From positions 75,000,501 through 75,064,500 of the forward strand of contig CM077593.1 in NCBI GenBank assembly GCA_039654915.1: DNA of 64,000 nucleotides, written 5' to 3'. Under the pieces are notes generated by a model. It saw only the letters and a list, made by a program, of their open reading frames with translations, did no database searches and was not told where the DNA came from. Numbering within the stretch: the stretch's first letter is position 1; the number at the start of each line of letters is the position of its first letter. Below are positions 10,916 to 23,964 of this stretch, piece by piece. The DNA is from Aquilaria yunnanensis. Taxonomy: Eukaryota > Streptophyta > Magnoliopsida > Malvales > Thymelaeaceae. The position numbers and the translations under genes were made by a program.

Positions 10916-13403
10916 TGTTGCCACCTCACAAAAAATGGGAGAATTACAAGTGTGGCATAATGGTCAAAAAATCATTATATTCTGTAATTCTCACCATAGT
11001 GATTGAAGTTCAGGGGGAAAAGGCATGATCAACACCTTCTTAAAAGTGTTCTAAGTTGGTAACTTGGCCCCCCAAGAAAAGCCTTAAGGATTGCTTGTTT
11101 GTCAAGCAACCTCTGGACTTTTTTTGTAAGATTTTGGAAATTCAGGTACTCAATTGTAAAAATTTTACAAAAGAGATTTGGAGAGTTATAAGAAGGATAT
11201 GACTGGTATGAAAGTGCTATTGGAGGACCAAATTGCTTATGGAAGACAACTAAAGACAAAGAAAACACAAAAAGACATAAAAGACCTAAGTGTTCTAATG
11301 TAGGCCTTAAGATGTGTATGTCTTTGACTTAAGTCAAATGGTGAAATTGTGGGGTTATCCCACCTAAGGAGGGGCTATTAAAGCAAGATAAGGATGGTCA
11401 ACTGTGGGCGAAGAGATTAAGACTAAGAAACGATAGTCTTGTAGCAAGGAAAATGACATAAGACAATGTTAAGACTACTTAAGTGTGTTTAGTGTACTTT
11501 TGACCATTTAAGTAGTCAAGACCACCTTTTCTTCTCTTATATTCGGCCATACCAGCCAAGGGACGCAACCCGCCCACCGCCCTCCTCCACACTTCCTCCA
11601 TAGCCACCATACCTTCAAACTCAAAACTACTTGCAATTGAAGTCAAGGAAGCATAATTGGAAGTTATTTGGTGCTATTGTTTGGGAGCACTTAGGATCAA
11701 GCTCCAATTTTAGCATCCCCATCAAGGTAAGGGTTCTCTTACTCTCATGGATTGTTTACTATATTTACAAGCATCCATGGAGCTAGGGTTAAGCTTGGAA
11801 GAGAGCCATGAGCTTGATGAACCAAGCTTAGTGAGGGGAGTGCACTTATTAAAGGTTTTGTGACCTAATGTGAAGTGCATAGTGATGGCAGCAAAAATTG
11901 GGATTTCTAGAGCCCAAAGTTAGTACTAACTAGTGTTAAAACTCTCCTAAGACCAAGTTTAAGCTTGAGGAAGGCTGCCATAGTGATTTACTTAAGTTTA
12001 TTGCATGTTTTATGGACAAACCTATGGTTTATGTTGTTGCATTTCATGTGTTTGATGGTTGTGAATGGCTGCTGCATTTGGTTGCTATATCTTATATATA
12101 TGAATTGTGGTTTTGTGTTTAGTGTCTTTGGATTTAGGTTTTAATGAGGGCCACATTTGCTTAAGAGTACAAGTGTTACCCTTACTAAGTTTCACAATGA
12201 AACTTACTCCCCTCAATTCTGCCATTTCAGGTCCAACAGAAAGATCACATTCAAACTGACCTTTGTTGTTTGAGTTTTGATCTAAAATTTCAATTTTTTT
12301 AACTTCCATGTATCTAGTTGTGATCTGGAAAGTTTGGTGATTTTAGGAGCACATTTGATATTTTTAGTGATTGTGCTTATTGTGTTACGCAGCAGCTATC
12401 CAGCATCCTATTTCTAGAGTCCATTGTGTCTTAGGCACTCCTATAACTTAGGGTGCGTATTTATCTGGGTCAAGACCATTATTTAGTTCATGTATGCATG
12501 TACATGTAGTGTATGTAAAATAAGACAAGTATGTGAACATTTGAGTAATGTTTTGTCTATGTATGTGATGTGGTGCAAAGCTGCCTAAGCGTGAATGATA
12601 GGCTGCTTACTTGTAAATTCTGTTTTGGCCACATAAATTTGCTAGATGCAAGAGCATGTAATTTCTATGTGTATTTAACATGTATGGGATAGCCTTGGAG
12701 GGCTTACCCCTTGTGAATGAAGTGTTTGCACACTTATGAAATTTTGTATGGGCAAAATGATCATAAAGTAACCAGAATTTCAACTCTGCACTCAAAGTTC
12801 TATATCTCCCTGTGTAGAATGAATCTTGGTATGAAATTTTGACCACACCTAGAGCACATCTAGAGGTTGAACCGAGTTTTAGAATTTTTGAATTTGGAGT
12901 TCATGTAGCCAAAGATATGATGTTGAAGATTTGGCTAAGTTACTATTTATTTTGTCAGAATTTTGTAACCAACTTAAAAAATCCATAACTTGGTCCATAG
13001 GTGGGCTATTAATGTAAAACCAAATTCCTTGGTTTGATTAAAGACTCTACTTGATAATGAAGCAAACAAAACATGGGGTTACATGGCTAGATTAATACAT
13101 TTTTTTGGAAGAAGTTTGAGGTGCAGTGGTTGGTCACTTACACTTAATAAGATTGCCTAATGTGTGGTAGCAAGATTAAGACTTGTGCTAGTGTTTTCCT
13201 TCCTTGCTACCATGGTGTGCATAAAATATGAATATGTGTGTAATGGTTGGACCAATATGCATGCATTTACATAGTGCCCAAGAGGGCCACTTGGGTATGC
13301 ACACTAAGGGTATTGTTCTGATGGCCTACAGAACATACCAATCTTGGGAGTTTTAAATGCACAAATTTGGCACCATAACTGGACTTCCCTAGAGTGTGTA
13401 ACA
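10916..13403. mobile_element. solo LTR F (2488 bp), inserted in LTR copy E1
   Basis: The boundaries TGTTGCC...GTGTAACA form a TGTT/AACA inverted end and are flanked by perfect CTTAC direct repeats (10911-10915 and 13404-13408). Copies E2 and E3 lack this block and read straight across the site. There is no reading frame of note, no primer site and no internal domain, so a solo LTR of an otherwise absent retrotransposon is the simplest reading. Orientation was not determined. Confidence 0.7.
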
Positions 13404-15145
13404 CTTACGGCTAGGGTACTTAGATACTGGCACTTGTATCCTATGCTAGCATTTAACCAAACCCATGAAGTCCTCTTACGGGCTCCTTAGAGTAGGTCAT
13501 CACTTACTTAACCCTTCCCTACCTTCGACAAGCTACATAGAGTAAGTTTTCACTTACTCCCTTCTTACCCATCTCTTCCCTTTAACTTATTATGCAGGGT
13601 TAGCTGTCTTATATGTTCCAACTTATCAAGATCTTAGAGCTAAGCTTAAGGTTCTTTAGTTGCTTACTTACAAAAGCACAAGGTTTGGTTGGGATCCCCT
13701 TAGGTTTATTTCTCATTTCCCCAAAGGTCTAAGACCTAACTCTTGGGCTAATGAAAACTTCGAAACCTGACTTATTCTCCTTAGTGCCCCCTTAGCAACT
13801 TGAGCACTTTTACCCTTTTGCTACTTTACTTAGCCCTACCTTAGCCGCACCACTTAGCTACCACTTAAATAATTAATGAATCTCAACTTAGGAATGAGTC
13901 TTAGACCCAATCGAAGCTACGAAACCTCTTAGAATAGCTTAGGGATGATAACTAAGAGATTGAGACATTCTTAGTTTGCCCCGAGTTTGAGGGACTTAGG
14001 CCTTGGTGGCACCATTAGTGATGCGTCGCCAAAGCATCAGTCCTTGGGTTTCCTACAAAGTCACCAGCCACACTTCACCAACTCGTGTCGCCAATGCTCT
14101 TCTAGCATTACGCGACTGCACACTAACTTGCACGAAACTTGTTGAATCTTTCAATCTCCAAAGCCAATTCACATGGGTCTTGTTTTTACTTCATTCCCAT
14201 ATGTAATACTACATTTCTATGCATTATGTGAGCTAAATTAAATTAAATCCCTTGCCTCAAATCATCCTCAAAGCAAGAAGCAAGAAATAAGCACACTTGA
14301 GTAAAATGGAGTTCCTTTGAGTTCCAAGCTTGAATTCAACCAAATTGGACATCAAGGGCATGAAATTAAGACCATTTCTAGCCATTTAACAATATTAGAA
14401 CTAACCCACAAGGATCAAAGATGCTTAGCTTAGGGTTTGAACCAAAAACTTGCAAAACCAAGCTCAAATGCACCTAATACATAAAAAATGAGCTAATGGC
14501 TTGTTGGGATGTTTTTGGGGCCTTCAATTTTCATAGAATTTTGGGTGAATTGGGAGCTTTGATGAGGAGGAGTTATGAATAGAGGAGAGCTATGAAAATG
14601 GAGTGAAGAAGATGATGAATAGTGTTGTTCATCTCTTCTTAAAATATCCCAAGTACTTTACTTAACCCAAATCTCCTCTACTTGTCACTTTGGCCCTCAA
14701 ACTTAGCTTTGATTCACTTAGGCCACTTAAAGTCTTCCTACACCATCACTCCTTGGTCCCAATGAGTGGTTTTTCTTAGCTAAACACTTTGCCCTCAGGT
14801 CACTTAAGCCATTATAAGACATAATAGCTCAATTTCTCAATTAGTGCATTTTTCACCCTTAACTTTCACTTTTGGTTCAAATGGCTAGAAACACTTATGG
14901 TCTTAAATTGTTAGCTCAAAACACTTACATGAACCTAATTTCACAGAAATTATGGTCATGCCACTGACTTGGGCCAAAATTACCATTTTGCCCATTTTGC
15001 CCTTTAGGTGCCAATTTGACTTTAGAACTCAACTTAATCTTACTTAGCTTGCTTTCCTTGCTTAATAAAACTTATTTGAGAAAAATAACTTAGGATTTAC
15101 TTACCTTGGCTCCAAAATAGAGGAAGTAATTGGAGAGCCTTTACA

Positions 15146-15158
15146 TTTTCCCCTCTTT
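15146..15158 (-). other. polypurine tract of the long-LTR family
   Basis: AAAGAGGGGAAAA on the minus strand directly abuts the LTR start TGTAAAGG. Just upstream the minus strand still reads FGGPNF, like the FxDEIF tail that precedes the polypurine tract in many plant Ty3/gypsy elements. Confidence 0.6.
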
Positions 15159-18100
15159 AAAAAATTTGGTCCTCCAAATTTTGATTCTTAACTGAGCACA
15201 ACATTTGGATGATAATCCTTTTGCATCTTGCTTAGTCTTCTTACTCATGGTCTTTTCCTTACTATGGTTTTCCATAGCTCATTAACCATGAGCTCATTCA
15301 TGTTCTTAGCTCTTTGACTTATTGGTCAAGAAACTTCTAAAGGTACTCCCTAGGAGACCTCTCCTTGGAGACATTACTTATAAGGCGGACACCTTATCTT
15401 GGTTCACAAGGCACATCCCCATATTCCCAATTTTCACTTAAGCCTATCTAACTTGGAGTTAAGTTGCTCCCTTTCAGCCTTTCTCCCTATTGGGGTACCT
15501 TTGGGAGTACTTAGTCTTCTGCTTTGAGTCTTTACCCTTGATGGGATTTACCGCAATCTTGCACCACGCTTAGGCTTTCAAGCCTTACTTAGGTGTTTCT
15601 TGGTTACCACCACCTGAGCGTTCTTAGCACAATTCAACTTGGCAATGGTTGCACCCATCTTTGTCATTTAAGCCACCTTAGGTGCATCACCATCTTATTG
15701 CCACTTAGTGCCCATTAGGACTCAAGACACATTTTTGACTTGGCAACTTTTATGCCTGACTTAGGCACTCAAGCCAATTCTCAAGTGTATCTTTAATTTT
15801 GTTGCTCTTTGATGCCGTGGGCACATACTTCTCATGATAACCTACCTTTGGCATCACTACACTTTAGTGCCTTAACTATGGTACCCTTTTGTGGCAACTT
15901 ACCCTTAGCTTTCTTAGGTAGCTATTCACACTTACTACTTTAGGGTTTCTTAGCCATTTTAGGCACTTATAAGCTTGATACCCTTGCTATGGTATAGGCA
16001 GCTTAGTTCACAAAGACTTTACATCCTTTCAGGTGTTCTTAGGTGTACCACAAACTACCCAACTCTTCTACACTTGACTCCTCTTGGTAATCACTCAACA
16101 TGCTCGGGTCCTTGACTACTCTTAGTCACTTAGCCATTTCTTGGCCTTTAATTCTTAAGACACCCTTAACATGCTCCTTCACTCTTTATTACCTAGGAGT
16201 CATTCCTTAATTAGCTTGGCCTTATTTGGCGGCAGGGTATTCCAGGCCATTATAGCCTTTTCTTAGGCCTTTTCAAATTAACTAAGACCAATTCTTAGCA
16301 CCGTTAATCAACTTACTTAGGTGCTTTAAATACCCCACACTGCCCAACATGTCACTAGCGTGACCCTTAGGCCTTAGCTTGATTACTTAGCTACCTTAGG
16401 TGTATACTTGGCATTGAGTTCTCTTAGGCTCCACGGCCCTTCTTAACTTTTCTTAGGAAGCCCTTAGGACTTTTGGCGTTTAACCTTTTACGGTCCTCCC
16501 TTAGCTCCTACACTTGGGTACACTTTGTGTCCTACAACTCATGCCACACCCTTGGCCTTCTAAGGAATCTTAGTTTGCTTGATTTCAACTTAGCATCTGG
16601 CATTTGCCCTTATACTTGTCTTGGTTTCTCATGGAATCCACAGGGGTCTTTCCTAACACCCTAAACCTATTGGGTTAACACGACCTGACTGCTACCCTCA
16701 AGTGCTCGCGACATATGATTGTGCTTGAATGAGACTTACAAATCTTATGCCTTATTTGAGGCCATTTTGGTACCTATACCTTGCTTCCCAATACTTAGGC
16801 ACATTCTTAGGTCATTGCCTCATTAGCCCATCCTTATGCACTAAGCACCATGGCTACTTAGTGTGATTTACACACCTATAGCCCATAGTGTGTGCATCCT
16901 TAGGCTTAACTGAGACCTATAACCTTCTTATGCCCGATGAAGTATTACTTGGCACCTTTTTGGTCCACATTTCACTTAGGCACTTGAAGTCTTTTTGAAC
17001 ACTAAGATCTCATAGAGCATTCACTATAACTCATTCTCATGGGCTTTTAGTGATTCAAGGCTATCATTTAGTAGCTCAACTTTATGGACTCAATAGGTAG
17101 TTTAAACTACCTTAGCTTCAACAATCTTACCTTAGGGTTTTGGTTCTTTTCTTGGCTACCTACTTGTTTAAGAGTCTTTCTTAGTCATCAGTTGACCACT
17201 CTTAGACTTTTAACCTACTTAGGTAACTTCTTACCCCATAGGAAAACAAAGAATCCCATAACCTTTTTAGGCTTAGCAAGCTTACTAAATTTTTCAACAA
17301 ACCTCAACTTTCAGTTGCCTTGAATCCACTAGTGAGGATATTACACTTAGCTCCATCTTGAGCTTCTCTATAATTAAGACCTTAACTCGACATTTACACC
17401 CATCTAAACCTTTTTCGATTCTTTCTGATTTATTTGAGACCCTTCGATAATGGAATACACTTTGGACCTCAGGTTCCTCTTTCTCACAAACCATTAGGTT
17501 AACTTAGGTTCACACTTTTAGCCTTTTGGTTTAAAGTTTTCTTAACTCCTTCAAATTCGCAAAGAGCCCCCATTAACTAAAATGGTTGAACTCCCAAACA
17601 ATCAAGAGCACTGTCTAATTCACTTTCACTTTTCATGAACAGCCTTAGGTCAACACATACCATAGCAAAAAATACTACACACAAGTCTGCTACTTGGAGT
17701 TCATTTTGTCTCCATGGGTGTTCTCATCAGCTATAGGTCCTAGTTGTAAAAAAATTAAGGACAACTCCTTTTTAACTCACTTGGGTTGACCTTAAAGCCA
17801 CCCGGCTAATGGTGCTTTCATGGTTCCCCTTTACACACCCCCTTTAGGTTGCAATTTCTTAGGGATCCAGATGTTACCCTTTTGGTCTTTAAGGCTCAAG
17901 TTAACTCTTGAACATTGACCAACTTACCAAATAAGAAAAAGAAAACAATGAACTCCCCTCTTTAAGGAACTGCACTTTTATAGACAACTTCACAGTCTTG
18001 AGACTTATGGGTTATAGTTCTCAACCTTCACTTAACCAACTTATCGTAACTATTTCGAGTCCTTAGGGTACCACTTACTTTCTCTTTACTCGTAACTTCA

Positions 18101-19375
18101 GGCTCCTAAAGTTAACTATTGGCTTTATAAGCCCTCTTACCTTAGTTGTAGGTGCTTGGAGAATTCAACCTCACCTTGCTTAGTAACCTTTAGTAACTTG
18201 TGTGCAATACTTCTTAGAATTCGACCGGTCATAACTATCATAGAGTTGTCCTTTCTTAAACTGTCCTTATCATGCATAAAGTACTCTTTGCACCATAGGT
18301 ATAAGTTTAATCAACTTAAGACTCAACTGATGGTATGACTTACCAACTCTCTAGTGCAAGTCACCCTTACCCTTAGGATACTTCTAAGGGTCACTTATGA
18401 TCGGCACAATTAAGTCAACTCTTATGCCCTTTAACCAATCCTTTTCCTAAGCATTGCTACACCAATAAAAAACCACAACCACATATCACTAAATACCTGC
18501 TACCCTATGCTTCTAGGCAAAGCCTTAACCACTCTAAGGCTCTAATCAAAACTTGCCCTTCTTGGGCTCTTACGGTTCACATGCCCATACTTCTTTCACG
18601 ATCCTAGCTTTCTAGGCAGGCTAGTCACAACCATAGACATAGCAGTTTAAAAAAGAAAACTACTTACTACCATGCCATAAACTTAAAGGTACTTATCTTT
18701 ATTGTCAGCTCCTTAACCAATAAATTGGTCCAAGTAAATCTTCTTGGTTGCGTTTGAGTACTAGCGGTGCTTCCCAGGTGATTGAGGTATTCTTAAGCTT
18801 AGCCTTGTTCAAGTCTTGACCTCGAGCATATTCATGCCCTTAGTCCTTTAACTTTCTCGTTTCCAAAGACCTAGCATATAGCCTCTTTTTTTTTTCTTTT
18901 CTTTTTGTTGTTCTTACTTACTTCTCCTTTGGGTTCCATGGACTCAAAATTAAATGGTCCTAACCTGAGCTCTTACTTTCAGCCTTAACTTTCCTTGGGG
19001 TGGAGATGTTATTCTCTTGGCTCAAGTGCACACATGGTCCTAGTGCACGTTAGCCTTTACCCCATGGCCTATTACTCTCTTGGTATCCATGTCGCCCTTT
19101 CCCTTGGCTAATGATGGTTCACTTGGCCTTAGTGCACCCTTAGTAACTTAGTGCTCCTTGGCTCTCACCTTTAGGCTCTTCAACTACTCATCAAAATCTG
19201 TCCTTATCCTCATAACTGTAGACATTTCCTTGACCTTGGTCTTGCCCTCAGGATGGGGATTCCTCCCTTGGTCTCAGTGTACTAGTAGGCCTTAGCACAC
19301 TTCAACCCTACCCATTAGGCATCAACCACGGTCTCCCCTCCTTTTGTAAAGATAATCTTTTACTCAGTTATAAGG
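15159..19375 (-). mobile_element. internal remnant of the long-LTR Ty3/gypsy element, no surviving genes
   Basis: About 4.2 kb between the polypurine tract and the second Copia fragment. I found no reverse transcriptase, integrase or Gag motif in either strand, and the longest open frames are under 80 codons. The stretch is strikingly rich in the word CTTAG (10 in 16201-16500 by hand count). Near 18990-19330 loosely repeated phrases around CTTAGTGCAC / CTTAGCACAC occur. No primer-binding site was found at the right end, as expected if the element is truncated there by the duplicated Copia/LTR unit. Confidence 0.45.
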
Positions 19376-19936
19376 TGTGATATGTCCACTATGAAATGAT
19401 GTTGTGTACTACCTTGAGTATATACATAAATTCTTAAGATGAATGTCAATCTTAAGTAAAGGCCAGTGGCATAATTGTTTACGGCCTTCTGGTTGTATGT
19501 CTTGTGACACATAAAGGTTATTTCAAGATATATAATGGTTTAAAGACATAAAAGCTTAAGTATGCATAATAGATCATAAAATGAAAATTGTTGTTACTTG
19601 CCAAATTACCACATTTGATTCATGTCAATAAGTTTTGTCAATGGTTATGACCATGGAAGGTCCTGTGTCATAAGTTGATATAGTTACCATGAAAATCCTT
19701 CATTGAGAACCTTGTTGGACGGAATGGTACATGGATTTTTCTTATGACCAATTTACTTTTAGCGTATGCATAAAGGTTTTAAAGGTCTTAGTCCAAAACA
19801 TGTTTTCAAAATCTTTCACAATTAATGCTGCCCAAGTGGGAGAATGTTAGAAATTTTCAATGTGGGCTAACATCAATAGTGCTTTTTATTAAAATGGATT
19901 AATATTAAACTAGTCAATTATAAGACATACGGAGCC
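19376..19936 (+). mobile_element. Copia-type 3' end fragment, copy 2
   Basis: Homologous to 9541-10063 from about 19386 on. The polypurine tract CAAGTGGGAGAA precedes the LTR start TGTTAGAAAT at 19845. The LTR is interrupted at 19936 by solo LTR E2 and seems to resume at 22595. No coding sequence. Confidence 0.5.
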
Positions 19937-22589
19937 TATAGTGGAATAGGGCCCCAGTGCCCTGATTTGCTAACACTGGTAGGCCCTTTGGGAACTATGA
20001 TCCCATTTTGGTTACAATTGGCTAGTTATTACTCATGAAGTATCTTAAACCATTATGTGTAACTAGTTACTTAGCCTACCCTGCATAAGAAGTATGCATG
20101 CATTGTCTTGGCTATGCAATAACAACAAATTAAAATAACATTGAAAATAGTGCCGTGACAATTAATGAAAACACAATTCAAAATAAACCAAGACGTAAAA
20201 CTTTAGTTGCTTAACTTTAAGTAACAACTATGTGCAAACATCTCAAAAATTATATGCACCTAAATGTAACCCTAGTGTTATACATACTAATGGACATTAG
20301 TAGAGGCAATATATTTGTATGAAAATATCATACATATAAAAGAAGCAACATAATTATACTAAGATCCATCCTTAGCTCTTTACCCAAGTAAGCTAGCTTC
20401 AAGTGATGAGCCACACTTTCATTGTGCTCACTTAGTCTTAAGCTGAAAGGCAAACACTTTGGTCAGTACTAGCTTAAGGTACAAGTAGCTTAGAAACTTG
20501 AAGTTTCCTACTTAGAGAATACCTTTAAACCAATAAAACTTAGCCTTAATAGTTGTCCCTTACCAATTGTTAAACCTGACTAGCCTGCTTAAAACCTGCA
20601 CAACACTTAAGGGGTGAGTACTAAAAAATACTCAGTAAAGGATTCAGCACCTGCAAAGAGAAAGACATGCAAGCATGTAAAGCAGTACAAGTATAGATGT
20701 GTATACAACAGACAGAACAAACAAGCAACCAACAACACAACCAAAAAGAAGAATAAGAACAACAAACAACGCAAATGATGGATGGATGGATAGATGAATG
20801 AAATATGCACATGAAAATGCACTTAGGACTTCCTTACACCTGAAGGTGCTAGACTTGTCATGAGCTCTTATGGCTGGGGCACTCGAATACTGGCCCTTGT
20901 ATCCTATGCTAGCACTTAACCAACCCCATGAAGTCCTTTTACGGGTGCCTTAAAGTAAGTCATCATTTACTCAACCCTTGCCCACCTTCGAAGAGCTACT
21001 TAGAGTAAGTTTTCACTTACTCCCTTCTTACTCTTCTCTTCCCTTTAACTTATTGTGCGGGGTAAAAGTCTTTTGTGGTCAAACTTACCAAGCTCTTAGA
21101 GCTCAACTTAGGGCTCCTTAGTGGTGGTTTGGTTGCGATCCCTTTAGGTTTCTTCCTCATCCCCCAATGGTCTAAGACCTAAATCTTGGGCCAATGAGGA
21201 CTTCGAAACCTGACGTAATCCCCTTAGTGCCCCCTTAGCAGCTTGAGCACTTTTACCCTTTTGCCACTTTACTTAGCCCTACCTTAACCACACAACTTAG
21301 CTATCACTTAAATAATGCATAAATCTCAACTTAGGAATGAGTATTAGACCTAATTAAGGCTACAGAACATCTTAGAATAGCCTAGGGATGATAACCGAGA
21401 GATTGAGACATTCTTAAGATGCCTCAAGCTTGAGGGACGTAGGCCTTGGTGATGCCATCAGTGACACATTGCCAAAGGCATTAGTCCTTGGGTTTCCTAA
21501 AAAGTTGCTGGCCATGCATCACCAACTCACGTCACCAATGTGTCACCAATGCCCTTCCAATATTATGTGACTACGCACTAACTTGCATGAAACTTGCTCA
21601 ATCTTTCAATCCCCAAAGCCAATTCACATGGGTCTTATTTCTACTTCATTCCCATATATAATACTACATTTCTATACATTATTTGAGCTGAATTAACTTA
21701 AATCCCTTACCTTAAATCATCCTTAAAGCAAGAAGTGAGCAACAAGTACACTTAAGTTCAATAGAGTTCCTTTGAGTTCCAAGCTTAAATTCAACCAAAT
21801 TGGACACCAAGGGCACACAATTAAGACAATTTCTAACCATTTAAGAAGATTAAAACTAATGCACAAGGATCAAAGATGCTTACCTTAGGTTTGAAACAAA
21901 AACTTGCAAAACCAAGCTCAAATGTACCAAATATACAAAAAATGAGCTAAGGGCTTGTTAAGATGCTTTGGGACCTTCAATTTCCATAGAATTTTAGGTG
22001 AATTGGGAGCTTTGATGAAGAGGAGCTATGGAGGGAGGAGAGCTATGAAAATGGAGTGAAGAAGATGATGAATAGTGTTGTTCATTTCTTCTTAAAATAT
22101 CCCAACTACTCAACTTAACTCCAATCTCCTCTACTTGTCACTTTGGTCCTCAAACTTAGCTTTGATTTACTTAAGCCACTTAAACTCTTCCTACACCATC
22201 TCTCCTTGGTACCATTAAAAGGTTTTTCTTACCCAAATACTTTGCCCTTAAGTCACTTAAGCCATTATAGACATAATAGCTCAATTTATCACTTAGTGCA
22301 TTTTTTACCCTTAACTTTCTCTTTTGGTTCAAATGGCTAGAAACACTTATGGTCTTAACTTATTTACTTGAAAACACTTGCATGAACCAAATTTCACATA
22401 AATTATGGTCATGCCATTGATTTGGGTCAAAATTACCATTTTTCCCTTTAGGTGCCCATTAGACTTTAGAACTCAACTTAACCTTACTTAGCTTGCTTTC
22501 CTTGCTTAATAAAACTTATTTAAGAAAAATAACTTAGGATTTACTTACTTTGGCTCCAAAATAGAGGAAGTATTTGGAGAGCCTTTACA
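19937..22589 (-). repeat. solo LTR of the long-LTR Ty3/gypsy family, copy E2
   Basis: A 2653-bp copy collinear with E1 (minus its insertion) and E3. It ends TTTACA at 22589; the other end reads TATAGTGG where E1 and E3 have TGTGGTG, so the terminal TG is mutated. GAGCC (19932-19936) and GAGTC (22590-22594) look like a target duplication with one change. The sequence on the right does not continue into the element, so this is a solo LTR in a Copia LTR. Confidence 0.65.
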
Positions 22590-22594
22590 GAGTC

Positions 22595-22899
22595 CGTAAA
22601 GGTTATGATCTTATTACTTGTGCTAGTTCCATGAATTATGTAACAAAATGCGGGTTATATTAGTGTAGGGCATAAAGTCCATATAACTGTTAATCGATAG
22701 GCCAATGAGACTTCTATATGAAGGAGTGCTAGGTTTCACCCTTAACCTTATTGTGATGAGCATAACAGAACTCTACCCATTGAGAGTGTTTTGGTCTAGG
22801 GATAAGGGAGAAACTCTTAATGCAACTGCTCAGATGCAAATTGTGGTGGATCAAATCAGGTCAGATGTTTTTATTCCTTGTGTTTAATTCTTGCATTCT
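22595..22899 (+). mobile_element. probable remainder of the interrupted Copia LTR
   Basis: Non-coding 300 bp directly right of the E2 target duplication, inferred to be the continuation of the Copia LTR that starts at 19845. I could not find a clear CA end or a second target copy, so the right limit is approximate. A 60-codon frame here shows no recognisable domain. Confidence 0.3.
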
Positions 22900-23923
22900 A
22901 TGCTTTCATGTATGATTCTGTTAAGGATTAAAAAAATTAACAGTAGCAACTACATTAATTTGGCCTTTCTTACTAATGTAGTTATCATTATTTAGCATTG
23001 AAAAAAGTACCCCTAATAACTCTACTTAAGGATTTCCTAGTAGCCTTTTAGACTAGTCGTATGTTATTCCAAAAAACTTTTAGACTTCTAGCACACAAGA
23101 GCTCCCATAGAAAGCTAGACAAGACAACATTCCAGGGAATATCATGATGTGGGAAGTTTTTGCTAGCATTGCACATTTCTCCAAAAAGCTCATCGAAGTT
23201 GCTATAATGAGGCCAATTAAAGCCCAAGGCCTAAATCATTTCCCTACTATGGTTTATGAAACAAACAGATGCATCCCATTTTCAACGTCAGCAACACATA
23301 TAGTACAAACCTGTGGAACAACATTAACATGTTGGTTGAGCTGATCTACAGTTGGAACTTACCATGGGCGGCAATCCACAGAAAATGTTGAATCTTAGAA
23401 ACATTAGGTGTTCTCCATACCCAATTCCATGTTTGGTTACTCTCAACCATACTTTTTTTTTATCAAATCATAAGCAGATTTTAAAGTAAACTCACCATCT
23501 CTACAATACTTCGAAAAGACTTTATTTGGGGCATTGTCAATAATATTGACATTAATAGCCACATTTCCTTCAAAATGATGATAGGAATTTCAAAAAATCT
23601 TTCTTTTAGTCTGAAACATCACCACTAAACACATCCTTGATAGATTAGTTAATTTCATGAAAAGTGATAGGGCCAGTAATTCTACTTGTAAGAAAGCCAT
23701 TCCCTAATGATTTACAGAACAAAAAAAAATTTTCCATTATAAATTAGAGATACTAATTGCTCTTCCTTATAACTTTCCATTTGGTAGAACATCCGGCTTT
23801 TTACTTCTATTATATTCATTAACAAAGACTTCATAAACTAGCTAATGCTTATTATGAATCACATTCCAAGCAAGACTAACCATATGGGCTTGGTTCTGAC
23901 AATTAGCCTTCCAAACTACTAAT
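22900..23923 (-). pseudogene. LINE fragment D1 (3' part of an L1-type element)
   Basis: The minus strand near 23430-23350 reads WRTPNVSKIQHFLWIAAHG, the zinc-binding region after the reverse transcriptase of plant L1-type LINEs. Near 23920-23800 it reads VVWKANCQNQAHM, matching the GGLG-following block of such LINEs. Frames are broken throughout. About 180 bp at its upper end (23736-23923) recur, diverged, at 44722-44911 on the other side of element C. The lower limit is approximate. Confidence 0.6.
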
Positions 23924-23964
23924 TGATCGAGGACCAGGAAGAACAAGAGCTTCAAGGATGCATG
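23924..23964 (+). repeat. first 41 bp of the 5' LTR of element C
   Basis: Starts TGATCGAGG and aligns base for base in length with the start of the 3' LTR at 43924 (TGATATAGG ... GAGCTTCAAGGATGCA). Its last five bases, GCATG, are the target site duplicated by element B. Confidence 0.75.

Larger units (their letters stand above)
10064..15145 (-). repeat. LTR of a long-LTR Ty3/gypsy family, copy E1, split by a solo LTR
   Basis: Without the 10916-13403 insertion the repeat is about 2.59 kb. On the minus strand it starts TGTAAAGGCTCTCC (at 15145) and ends CACCACA (at 10064). Copies at 19937-22589 and 40708-43409 share the whole length. The polypurine tract directly upstream on the minus strand (15146-15158) marks it as a 3' LTR. 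The long LTR and the tract context resemble Tekay/Del chromoviruses, but the lineage is an inference. Short reading frames in this stretch are not conserved between copies and are not genes. Confidence 0.65.

Noticed and set aside
10614..10924. Short frames with HPSIHPSI-type repeats
   Set aside because: They translate the (ATGG)n microsatellite in the LTR and are not conserved in E3.
9541..22589. Interpretation of E1 and E2 as the 5' and 3' LTRs of one element
   Set aside because: Both have the same Copia sequence on the same outer side and no primer site was found next to E2, so they cannot simply be the paired LTRs of a single insertion.
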